Positions 1 through 6,206 are shown, counted from the stretch's first letter. The stretch is 6,853 bases of DNA from Alphaproteobacteria bacterium (GCA_024408895.1 JAKSUO010000066.1:1-6853), one strand, 5' to 3'. Notes: generated by a model from the sequence alone, not told the origin. A program made the numbers and translations.

Positions 1-10
1 AACAATACAA

Positions 11-16
11 GAGGGG
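11..16 (+). promoter_or_regulatory. Putative ribosome binding site for the aminopeptidase ATG at 23
   Basis: GAGGGG lies 6 nt before the ATG. It is the main argument for starting at 23 rather than reading through from upstream. Because the protein would then lack roughly 80 N-terminal residues compared with E. coli PepA, this could also be a chance purine run inside a longer gene. Confidence 0.45.
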
Positions 17-22
17 CTAAAA

Positions 23-1306
23 ATGTATCATGTGGGAGATTACAGCATAGGAGTCGCCCTGATAAAAAATAAAATATCAGCCGTTGAATGGCAAAAAGTT
101 GGCGGTAATACATGGAAAAGCATAAAAAAATTTCGTGAAGTTAAAGTGGCTTTGTTAAAGGCAAGCGCCGAAGAATATTATAACTTTTCGCTCGGAATGG
201 AGCTGGCTTCATATAGTTTTGATAAATATTTTACCAAAAAACCGGCATCTTATTATCCGGTTTTGGAGCGTATTATTTATACCAACAGCGGTTTGCATAA
301 TTTTGACGGTTATAAGCCGTATGCCGGTGTGGTAACAGCTGTTCGTTACGCGCGCGATGTGATAAATGAGCCGGCAAATATATTGACACCGGAAATTTTT
401 GCGGCAGATATAAAACGTTTGGAGTATCTCGGGTTGGAAGTTGAAATACTGGAAGAAAAGGCAATCAAAACACATAATTTCGGTTTGCTCTCCGCAGTGG
501 CACAAGGTTCACAGAACAAACCGCGCGTATGTGTTGTTAAATGGCGCGGATTGCCGGATAAAAAGAACTTTACCATAGGTCTTGTCGGTAAAGGGGTAAC
601 TTTTGATAGCGGTGGAATTTCCTTAAAACCGGCAGCCAATATGGGAGATATGAAGCAGGATATGGCTGGCGCAGCCGCCGTTGTTGCCACAATGAAGGCT
701 GTTGCGTTGCAAAAAATTCCGCAAAATGTAGTCGCAGTTGTCGGTTTGGTGGAAAATATGCCTTCCGGCACGGCGTATCGTCCGGGTGATGTGTTCACAT
801 CTATGTCCGGTCAAACGGTTGAGGTGGTTAATACCGATGCCGAAGGACGATTGGTTTTAGCTGATTGCCTGACATTTATTCAAAAAACTTTTGAGCCGGA
901 ATATATTGTTGATATGGCAACTTTGACCGGAGCTATGGTTATAGCGTTGGGGCCGACCTATGCCGGTATGTTCACTAATTCGCAAATTCTAATGCAAAGT
1001 ATAAAACAAGCCGGAAATATCAGCGGTGAACGTGTTTGGCATATGCCGTTGGATGCCGAGTATGATAAAATGATAGACTCAACTATCGCCGATATGAAAA
1101 ATACCGGCGGACGTCCGGCCGGTTCGGCAACAGCAGCATGTTTCCTGCGTAGATTTATTGAGAAAAATACGAAATGGGCACATATAGATATAGCCGGCGT
1201 TGATTTAAGTGACGGAACAAAAGTATTGTACCCTAAGGGAGCAAGCGGTTTCGGTGTGCGGTTATTGACCGAATTTGTAAAACAGTCGGTTCAGAAAAAT
1301 CAGTAA
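23..1306 (+). CDS. pepA: Leucyl aminopeptidase, peptidase family M17 (PepA-like)
   Basis: Cytoplasmic two-metal aminopeptidase that removes N-terminal residues, typically leucine, from peptides. Every catalytic element of family M17 is visible. The GKGVTFDSGG block supplies K190 and D195, followed by K202 and D213; the signature NTDAEGRL supplies D272, E274 and R276. These match E. coli PepA K270, D275, K282, D293, D352, E354 and R356 at a constant offset of 80, so the C-terminal catalytic domain (about residue 107 onward) is complete. The N-terminal domain is short: 427 aa in total against about 500 usual. The ATG at 23 has a GAGGGG ribosome site at 11-16, 6 nt upstream, which supports this start. 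However, the reading frame stays open to base 2, so the true start may lie outside the window and the gene may be 5'-partial. A hairpin terminator follows 20 nt after the stop. The family call is very secure; the start is not. Confidence 0.95.
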   Translation: MYHVGDYSIGVALIKNKISAVEWQKVGGNTWKSIKKFREVKVALLKASAEEYYNFSLGMELASYSFDKYFTKKPASYYPVLERIIYTNSGLHNFDGYKPYAGVVTAVRYARDVINEPANILTPEIFAADIKRLEYLGLEVEILEEKAIKTHNFGLLSAVAQGSQNKPRVCVVKWRGLPDKKNFTIGLVGKGVTFDSGGISLKPAANMGDMKQDMAGAAAVVATMKAVALQKIPQNVVAVVGLVENMPSGTAYRPGDVFTSMSGQTVEVVNTDAEGRLVLADCLTFIQKTFEPEYIVDMATLTGAMVIALGPTYAGMFTNSQILMQSIKQAGNISGERVWHMPLDAEYDKMIDSTIADMKNTGGRPAGSATAACFLRRFIEKNTKWAHIDIAGVDLSDGTKVLYPKGASGFGVRLLTEFVKQSVQKNQ

Positions 1307-1326
1307 CGTTTGGAAAAAACGCAAAA

Positions 1327-1352
1327 CAAAAGGCCTCATCTGAGGCCTTTTG
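1327..1352. terminator. Bidirectional intrinsic terminator between convergent genes
   Basis: A perfect 11-bp stem (CAAAAGGCCTC, loop ATCT, GAGGCCTTTTG) sits between the aminopeptidase stop at 1306 and the stop of the convergent gene at 1372. On the + strand the stem ends in TTTT. On the - strand the T-run continues as CCTTTTGTTTTGC, so both transcripts can end here. It is the only convincing intrinsic terminator in the window. Confidence 0.85.
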
Positions 1353-1371
1353 CATTCCATATCAGAGAAAT

Positions 1372-1734
1372 TTAGTGACGACGGTGATGGGGGCCGCCGT
1401 GAAAATGGCCGTGATGATGGTGATGGCCACCTCTGAATATGGCATTGCCGATTACCGCACCGGTGAACCCGGCAAACAAGGCTGTTTCTGTTGAATCGTA
1501 GGAATAACTGCGTGCAATAGGACGCGGGCGGACAACAACAACTTCTTGAGCCGGTTGTTGAACAATAACCTGTTGTGGTGTCGGTTGAATATATGCTTGT
1601 TGCGTACCGCTCATCGGTTGGGTGTATATTTCTTGTTTGACGTTGTTGTTTTCATCCAAAATAATCACACGATCAGCATGCGCAGTGTTGCAAAATAAAA
1701 CAGAAACGATAAGTAAACTGATAAATTTTTTCAT
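1372..1734 (-). CDS. Small exported protein with histidine-rich C-terminus
   Basis: No family is recognised. The 120-aa product starts with a typical Sec signal peptide (MKK, hydrophobic core at residues 4-15) with likely cleavage after AHA at residue 20, so it should reach the periplasm or beyond. Next come a Gln/Pro/Val-rich stretch (about 38-70), an Arg/Ser/Tyr segment, and a glycine-spaced hydrophobic segment at 85-100 (ALFAGFTGAVIGNAIF) that could contact a membrane. The tail from 101 holds ten His among its last 17 residues, including HHHHH at 104-108. Such tails often bind Ni, Zn, Cu or Co, but that function is inferred. The start is well supported: AAGGAGA at 1741-1747 lies 6 nt upstream of the ATG. 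It converges on the aminopeptidase and shares its terminator. It is 139 nt downstream of the acidic-protein gene on the same strand, a gap large enough for its own promoter. Confidence 0.85.
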   Translation of the reverse strand: MKKFISLLIVSVLFCNTAHADRVIILDENNNVKQEIYTQPMSGTQQAYIQPTPQQVIVQQPAQEVVVVRPRPIARSYSYDSTETALFAGFTGAVIGNAIFRGGHHHHHGHFHGGPHHRRH

Positions 1735-1798
1735 ATTAAATCTCCTTAAATGTTTTCATAATTTATGATGTAATACAAAAATATGAAATATGCAACAA

Positions 1799-1830
1799 AT
1801 TAAATATACATTCAGGTATGTATATTTAAT
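1799..1830. repeat. Perfect 13-bp inverted repeat, candidate operator
   Basis: ATTAAATATACAT at 1799-1811 is repeated exactly in inverted orientation at 1818-1830, with a 6-nt spacer TCAGGT. It lies 65 nt upstream of the ATG of the His-rich protein gene and 43 nt downstream of the acidic-protein gene, both on the - strand. The stem holds only one G:C pair, and on the - strand it is followed by TTTGTTG rather than a clean T-run. A weak terminator is therefore possible, but a protein-binding dyad fits better. On the + strand a T6 run follows (1832-1837), but no + gene ends nearby. Confidence 0.45.
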
Positions 1831-1873
1831 ATTTTTTAAAATATGGTTATTTTTCAATTAGTTACAGATTCAA

Positions 1874-2176
1874 TTATTCTGCAAATTCGGCTTCGTAGGT
1901 GTAAACAATTTCCGCTTCTTCTTGATTATCACTATCTTTAGGATTGATTTCGCAGACCAGCAAACTGTCTTTGTCATCCAAGTTTTTGAACACATCATCA
2001 GATACATTTTCCAGTGTCATGCTTTCGGTATCTGTGCGGTAAAATTCTATCAAATGTTCACTCGGATTTAGGCGAACAACCGGACGTGGATGCGGTTCGG
2101 TTTCACGCGCATATATAATCAACATAACATCACCATGATCGGTGATTATAAAATCAAAAGTATCAACATCAGCCAT
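1874..2176 (-). CDS. Small highly acidic hypothetical protein
   Basis: The 100-aa product belongs to no family I recognise. About 26 of its residues are Asp or Glu against only about 7 Lys or Arg, so it is strongly acidic. There is no signal peptide or membrane segment, which suggests a soluble cytoplasmic protein. Short alternating hydrophobic runs (FDFIIT, DVMLIIYA, HLIEFYR, SLLVCEI) suggest a compact beta-rich fold. The final 20 residues are Glu-rich. The start is supported by GAGG at 2184-2187, 7 nt upstream of the ATG. The upstream 79-bp region is shared with the divergent membrane-protein gene, so the two may be controlled together, although no clear promoter stands out there. It is accepted as real because of its good ribosome site, its length and its fit between neighbours. 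Confidence 0.72.
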   Translation of the reverse strand: MADVDTFDFIITDHGDVMLIIYARETEPHPRPVVRLNPSEHLIEFYRTDTESMTLENVSDDVFKNLDDKDSLLVCEINPKDSDNQEEAEIVYTYEAEFAE

Positions 2177-2255
2177 GATTTAACCTCGGTTATAAAGTTT
2201 TGGTTAGTGAAATATTAGGATATTTAAGTTAAAATTTATATAAGAAAGGTGGAAT

Positions 2256-2939
2256 ATGAGCAAAATTATTGATTTTGTCATCAATATATGCAAGTGGCCG
2301 GTTGCTTTGTTGTTGCTGACGTATGTGCCGGCATTGATTATGTCTTTTAGTTATTTTAATTTTAATACGATAAAATTTTACGCGTTCGGCGGCGGGATAT
2401 TATTTTACGGTGTAATGATAGTTTTTTCAGGATATAATATCTGCAAATCAATGCAAGTTATCTCGCATGAGCTGACGCATACGTTTTTTGCTTATCTGAC
2501 GCTGCACAATGCCGGCCGAATCCGTTTAAATCCGGACGGGTCAGGCGGATCAATGTCTATTCATGGAAAAGGAAATTGGATTATTTCACTGTCACCATAT
2601 TTTTTTCCGTTGTTTGCGGTATGTTATATGCTGTTGATGCCGGAAATATTGAAAATGTTTGATAATCACTGGATGGTATATTGTGTGTTCGGTTTTTTTG
2701 TCGCCTATTATTGGGGGACAGTTATTTCGCAGGTTCACCCGGGGCAAACGGACATTATTAGAGAAGGATACGTTTTTTCGGCAATTATTATTATCGGCGG
2801 AAATTTGTTGCTGACAGGGATGCTGTTCTCATATACCAACAAAGCATGGAGCGGAATAGAACAGTATTTTCGGGTAGTGCAACGGTTACATCTGCAGAAT
2901 GTTGAATGGGCTGATAATTTAATCAGACAATATTTCTAA
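2256..2939 (+). CDS. Membrane-embedded M50-like (site-2 type) zinc metallopeptidase
   Basis: Probable intramembrane or membrane-bound zinc protease of 227 aa. H71-E72-L73-T74-H75 is an HExxH zinc site at the start of a helix that follows a hydrophobic segment. The nearby RIRLNPDGSGGSM stretch (88-100) resembles the region after HExxH in the M50B-like group. HPGQTDI at 161-167 offers D166 as a likely third zinc ligand, playing the part of the Asp in the C-terminal motif of site-2 proteases. Hydrophobic segments lie at about 16-33, 43-62, 108-130, 138-158 and 172-192. No PDZ or CBS domain is present, so it is a minimal version. AAGG at 2246-2249 (6 nt spacing) supports the start. It is transcribed divergently from the acidic-protein gene, and its last 21 bp overlap the end of the convergent S66 gene. 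The substrate is unknown; the subfamily name comes from motif memory, not a search. Confidence 0.8.
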   Translation: MSKIIDFVINICKWPVALLLLTYVPALIMSFSYFNFNTIKFYAFGGGILFYGVMIVFSGYNICKSMQVISHELTHTFFAYLTLHNAGRIRLNPDGSGGSMSIHGKGNWIISLSPYFFPLFAVCYMLLMPEILKMFDNHWMVYCVFGFFVAYYWGTVISQVHPGQTDIIREGYVFSAIIIIGGNLLLTGMLFSYTNKAWSGIEQYFRVVQRLHLQNVEWADNLIRQYF

Positions 2940-3809
2940 GGTTGACGAATCGGCATTAAGTCTTGCTAAACTGCCAAGAGGCAGAACATGGCGAGAAGGT
3001 GTGTGTCCAAAATTAAAGTCAATAACTGCCGGAATATTTGTGTTTTGCAGAAAATCCTTAAAACAATCAAACAGCGTTCCGTCTTCTTCATCACCGGCAC
3101 AATCGGTGAATTGGCCGAAAATGACAGCTTTTAAGTTATGAAAACTTTGTTGTTGCTTAAGCTGTTGCAACATTAGGTCAATTTTATGCAAACGTTCGTG
3201 CACATCTTCAATCAGCAGAATTTTGCCGCTTAAATCCGGAAAATACGGTGTGCCGGCAAGGCGTATTAACACGCTTAAATTTGCGCATAAAAGTTGTCCT
3301 TCAGCAAGGCCGTTGGGTAAAGTTTTGCCCGATGTAAAAACAGGCAGATTGCCGGCCAACTGTTGTTCCAAGTCGGCGCAAATTGCTTTATCCGGCGTGT
3401 CGTTTTTGAAATCGTAAGTTAAGGAAAAACCGTTCAAACAAGTAATACCACTTAGCTTGTTTAAGGCCAGTTGTAAGGCGACATTATCGCAAAAACCGAT
3501 AACCGGTTTAGGATTTTTTTGCGCAAGTTTATAATCAATATACGGTAAAATGCGTGTAGCTCCGGCGGCCGCGCGCACACAGAAAATTGCTTTAATATCC
3601 GAATCGGAAAAAGCAGAATTGATATCATCTGCACGTTGGGTGTCCGAGCCTGCCATATAACGATTTGTGCAAAGTAAATTCTTACCCAAAACGGGGATTA
3701 AGCCGATGCTTTCCAAGTATTTAAGGCCTTTGCTGATTTTGCTGATTTCGCCAATTTGTGCTGAGGGGGCAACAACAGCCACTTTGCTTCCTTTTTCAAT
3801 TTTAATCAT
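2919..3809 (-). CDS. ldcA: S66-family LD-carboxypeptidase-like protein (LdcA/MccF type) with Cys at the nucleophile position
   Basis: S66 peptidases are cytoplasmic. LdcA removes the terminal D-Ala from murein tetrapeptides during peptidoglycan recycling, and the related MccF inactivates microcin C. At 296 aa the length is normal. Family landmarks: N-terminal VAVVAPSAQI (10-19); an R-x-x-x-G-x-x-R-I-L-P-Y-I-D block (79-92); KPVIGFCDN (101-109); LLIEDVHE with E201; and a late FGHTPSRHVLPLG with H269. The usual Ser-Glu-His triad therefore keeps Glu and His, but the Ser of G[FY]SD is Cys107 (codon TGC at 3489-3491, read on the - strand). The usual RGGYG is R79-A-A-A-G83. It could be a cysteine-nucleophile variant, a changed specificity, or an inactive relative. 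The ATG lies 1 nt after the stop of the upstream Mur ligase, with GGAG at 3820-3823 inside that gene, so translation is probably coupled. It is the last gene of the three-gene unit. Confidence 0.88.
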   Translation of the reverse strand: MIKIEKGSKVAVVAPSAQIGEISKISKGLKYLESIGLIPVLGKNLLCTNRYMAGSDTQRADDINSAFSDSDIKAIFCVRAAAGATRILPYIDYKLAQKNPKPVIGFCDNVALQLALNKLSGITCLNGFSLTYDFKNDTPDKAICADLEQQLAGNLPVFTSGKTLPNGLAEGQLLCANLSVLIRLAGTPYFPDLSGKILLIEDVHERLHKIDLMLQQLKQQQSFHNLKAVIFGQFTDCAGDEEDGTLFDCFKDFLQNTNIPAVIDFNFGHTPSRHVLPLGSLARLNADSSTLEILSD

Positions 3810-3810
3810 T

Positions 3811-5172
3811 TTATAAACGCTCCAAAATGTTATGGCATAAGTCTGTTAAAGAATTGTCGCGAGCTCCCATAATGACTATTCTGTCACCGTTTTTAGCTTT
3901 TTCAACAATGTAATCGGCAGCAGAGCTTTTATCCGAAAAATAAAAGCAATTTTCCTTGCCAAGGGATTTTGCGTAATTAATCAAATCAAGTGAAGATATA
4001 TCTTTTGAAACCGTGCCGCCGACAAAAAATATTTCCGGCATTATCAGAATATCATCATCTTTCATACCGGCAACAAATTCCTGCATAATTTCTTTGCCCA
4101 GAGAACGCATCGGACCGAATCCGTGCGGTTGGAACATAATAATCAGGCGTCCGGAATATTGACGTAAGGCTGAAACAGAGGCTTTAACTTTATCGGGATT
4201 GTGGGCAAAGTCGTCTATTACCATTATGTTGTGATGTGTGCCGATAACTTCTAAACGGCGCTTCGTGCCGTGAAAATTTTGCAAAATTTCGGCAGCTTCA
4301 AATGGTGAAATCCCTAACTCATTGCATACGGCAAAAGCAGCTAAGGCATTTGCCACATTGAATGCGCCGATTAAGTTCAAGGTAAAAAGTTTGCCTTTCA
4401 GCTCATATTGCGTGCCGTGCAATAAAGGTTTTATATTTGAGGCATAATAGTCAGCTTGCGGATTTTGAAGGGAAAAACGGATAATTTTTTGATGTGTAAT
4501 TTTGTGGCATAAATCATAGTCATCATTAAGTATTACCGCGTGTTTTGTGCGGTTGGCAAGGTTTTGAAACAATATCACTAATTCGTCCAATGATTTATGG
4601 TCTGCCGAAATGTTATTTATAACAGAAATGTAAGGATTATACAAATCTATGCTGCCATTGCTTTCATCCGCCTCGGCAACACAAATATCTCCTTGGTTGA
4701 AAATAATATTCGGAATTCCGGAGTTTGTTTCATAATCACGCAAAAGACCACCGTTGATAACACACGGCTTTTTTCCGGCTTTATCCAAAATGTAGCCTAT
4801 CATTGCGGTAGTTGTTGTTTTACCACTAGTTCCGCCAACAGCAACATCGTATTTATATTTGTGAAAAATCTCTGCTAAGAGGTTTGGCCGCGTTTTGATT
4901 GGGATGTTTTTTTCTTTAGCCGCCTTGATATCCGGAATTGTATCTTCAACCGCCGTTGAAGCGCACACGAAATCCAAATCATCTGTAATTGCAGAACCAT
5001 CCTGCGGAAAAACAGTAATACCGGTTTTCTGCAAGATTTCTTTGATTGGCAGGTTTCGCCCCAAATCAAAATCACGGTCTGAACCACGCACATCGTAGCC
5101 GGATAAATTGAGAATTTGCGCCAACGAACTCATGCCGCTACCGGAAATACCGCAAAAACTTATTTTTTTCAT
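3811..5172 (-). CDS. mpl: MurC/Mpl-family Mur ligase, probable UDP-MurNAc:murein-peptide (Mpl-like) ligase
   Basis: ATP-dependent Mur ligase that joins L-Ala (MurC) or recycled L-Ala-D-Glu-mDAP tripeptide (Mpl) to UDP-MurNAc in the cytoplasm. From this start it has 453 aa. The N-terminal Rossmann-like domain has GISGSGMSSLA (8-18) and GSD (30-32). The central ATPase domain has the P-loop GGTSGKTTTT (113-122, K118), EADES (167-171) and DH at 191-192. The C-terminal domain has FNVANALAA (271-279), RRLE (305-308), DDFAHNP (320-326) and FQPHGFGP (347-354). RRLE and DDFAH resemble Mpl, whereas SGSGMSS, EADES and FQPH resemble MurC. The P-loop has Ser where both normally have His (GTHGKT). The start at 5172 is preferred over an in-frame ATG at 5199 because GGAG at 5180-5183 is 7 nt upstream, and the longer form would run back into the preceding gene. 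The adjacent S66 gene favours tripeptide recycling; a true MurC or another substrate cannot be excluded. Confidence 0.85.
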   Translation of the reverse strand: MKKISFCGISGSGMSSLAQILNLSGYDVRGSDRDFDLGRNLPIKEILQKTGITVFPQDGSAITDDLDFVCASTAVEDTIPDIKAAKEKNIPIKTRPNLLAEIFHKYKYDVAVGGTSGKTTTTAMIGYILDKAGKKPCVINGGLLRDYETNSGIPNIIFNQGDICVAEADESNGSIDLYNPYISVINNISADHKSLDELVILFQNLANRTKHAVILNDDYDLCHKITHQKIIRFSLQNPQADYYASNIKPLLHGTQYELKGKLFTLNLIGAFNVANALAAFAVCNELGISPFEAAEILQNFHGTKRRLEVIGTHHNIMVIDDFAHNPDKVKASVSALRQYSGRLIIMFQPHGFGPMRSLGKEIMQEFVAGMKDDDILIMPEIFFVGGTVSKDISSLDLINYAKSLGKENCFYFSDKSSAADYIVEKAKNGDRIVIMGARDNSLTDLCHNILERL

Positions 5173-5179
5173 AAAATAT

Positions 5180-5183
5180 CTCC
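5180..5183 (-). promoter_or_regulatory. Ribosome binding site that fixes the Mur ligase start at 5172
   Basis: On the - strand, GGAG lies 7 nt before the ATG at 5172, and its first G is the last base of the stop codon (TAG) of the upstream coiled-coil gene. This spacing decides for the shorter 453-aa ligase and points to coupled translation. Confidence 0.75.
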
Positions 5184-6115
5184 TATAATTGGTCAACAAG
5201 TTCTGCTAATTCGGCATCTTTTTCCGCCTGCATTAATTTGAGTTTTTTGAAATCCAATGTTAAGAAACTTTGATTATTTTCATTAACATTAACAGACATA
5301 ATGACGCCTACCTCGTTGTTTTCAAAAGTGGCATACAGTGATGCTTTTTCTTCACGGAGTTCTTGTAAAAATGTCGGTCCGCCCATCGGATTTTCTTTTT
5401 CAATAACAGTGATTTTCGGTTTTTTAGGATCTTCTGTTTCTTCAATTATTTCTTCGGTATATTTGTAAGGTGTGAAATATTCTTGCGCATTACCGTACTT
5501 TTTGTTCAAAGCTTCGTAGTATTTTTTGTATAAATGCATAATTTCTGCCGCATTTTGCGTGTCATCTTGCGGAGTTCCTTGCGCGTAAATACACCATAAG
5601 CGGTCAAGCTTGCCGTAAATAGCAATAATATGCTTGAACTCGGAGTTTATTTTCTGCTCATTTTCTACCAGATAAACTCCGGTATAATTTTTGCGTTCCG
5701 CCGGTTGAAGGGTAAAATCTATGTCTTTTGTTTCTTCTTGAGAGATGTTCCAATATAAACCAAAAGGGGCTTTTTCGTAAGTATCTTTAATGTGTTGTCT
5801 TTTTTCTTCGGCGCGTTTTTGCTCAAATTTTTCTTTATTGATTTTTTCTTCAATTTTTTCGCGCTCAATTTTTCCTTGTTCTAAGATTTGTTTCTCGCGT
5901 TCTTGCAGTTGTAAAATTTGCGGTTTTTGTTTGAGTAATTCATCCGGTTGAGAAGTCGCTTCGTTTAGAGCGTCAACCTCTTGAATGTAGGTATCCAGAA
6001 AATCCGGCGAATCCGTTTGTTGATTTTCGGTTGGCAAAGTATTCGGATTGGCGTAGGCGGCTTTTCCGCATATAAGTAAGCAAAACAACAAAATCAATGA
6101 GTATGGCTTTTTCAT
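5183..6115 (-). CDS. Exported coiled-coil protein of unknown function
   Basis: The 310-aa product is not a family I recognise. A Sec signal peptide (MKK, core LILLFCLLIC) with probable cleavage after AYA at residue 22 sends it to the periplasm. C16 is not in a proper lipobox, since Ile precedes it, so a lipoprotein is unlikely. Residues about 60-112 are rich in Glu, Lys and Gln with heptad-like hydrophobics and read as a long charged coiled coil. A mixed globular region follows (about 115-290) with LYWNIS, a conserved-looking HIIAIYGKLDRLWCIYAQG-like stretch (162-180), and an acidic loop at 220-231. The C-terminus is again helical and charged. AAGGA at 6123-6127, 7 nt before the ATG, supports the start. 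It is the first gene of the unit with the Mur ligase (10-nt gap) and S66 protein, which suggests a cell-wall or envelope role, but no activity can be assigned. A TetR gene diverges upstream. Confidence 0.85.
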   Translation of the reverse strand: MKKPYSLILLFCLLICGKAAYANPNTLPTENQQTDSPDFLDTYIQEVDALNEATSQPDELLKQKPQILQLQEREKQILEQGKIEREKIEEKINKEKFEQKRAEEKRQHIKDTYEKAPFGLYWNISQEETKDIDFTLQPAERKNYTGVYLVENEQKINSEFKHIIAIYGKLDRLWCIYAQGTPQDDTQNAAEIMHLYKKYYEALNKKYGNAQEYFTPYKYTEEIIEETEDPKKPKITVIEKENPMGGPTFLQELREEKASLYATFENNEVGVIMSVNVNENNQSFLTLDFKKLKLMQAEKDAELAELVDQL

Positions 6116-6146
6116 GAATTAATCCTTTAATAATCGCAAAAAAAAA

Positions 6147-6175
6147 TTGAAAACAATCACCTTCTGTTGTAATAT
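6147..6175 (+). promoter_or_regulatory. Candidate sigma-70-type promoter for the TetR gene
   Basis: TTGAAA at 6147-6152 (5 of 6 to TTGACA) is followed after 17 nt by TAATAT at 6170-6175 (4 of 6 to TATAAT). Transcription would start near 6182, about 43 nt before the ATG at 6225. The TTG at 6147 is in frame with the TetR gene, but as part of a -35 box it would not be a start codon. On the - strand TATATT (6171-6176) overlaps the same -10, but its best -35 partner is poorly spaced. Confidence 0.45.
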
Positions 6176-6190
6176 AACGCTGAAATGCAA

Positions 6191-6206
6191 ATATTTTGTT
6201 AAATAT
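6191..6206. repeat. Short inverted repeat, candidate TetR operator
   Basis: ATATTT (6191-6196) and AAATAT (6201-6206) form a 6-bp inverted repeat around TGTT. It lies between the predicted + strand transcription start and the TetR ATG, in the 109-bp region shared with the divergent operon. That position is typical for autoregulation by TetR proteins. AT-rich dyads of this length also arise by chance, so the call is tentative. Confidence 0.3.

Noticed and set aside
346..814. Antisense reading frames on the - strand inside the aminopeptidase gene
   Set aside because: They lie opposite highly conserved M17 catalytic sequence and overlap one another in different frames, as expected for shadows of a real gene.
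2911..2926. Small dyad CTGAT/ATCAG at the overlapping gene ends
   Set aside because: Five pairs of mostly A:T around a 6-nt loop is expected by chance in this composition.
2971..2984. Hairpin CTGCC-AAGA-GGCAG just beyond the M50-like gene
   Set aside because: Only 5 bp, inside the S66 coding sequence and without a T-run, so it is unlikely to be a terminator.
3223..3417. Small + strand open frame inside the S66 gene
   Set aside because: It is antisense to a conserved coding region, with no supporting features.
4597..5098. Short open frames on both strands inside the Mur ligase gene
   Set aside because: They overlap conserved ligase motifs in other frames and show no family features.
5173..5199. 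Upstream in-frame ATG at 5199 giving a Mur ligase of 462 aa
   Set aside because: It would run back into the preceding gene and has no good ribosome site. The ATG at 5172 has GGAG at 7 nt, and homology begins at MKKISFCGISG.
6050..6115. Lipoprotein reading of the coiled-coil protein, using C16 of its signal region
   Set aside because: The residue before the Cys is Ile, not Gly, Ala or Ser, so the lipobox rule fails. An ordinary cleavage site (AYA) follows at residue 22.
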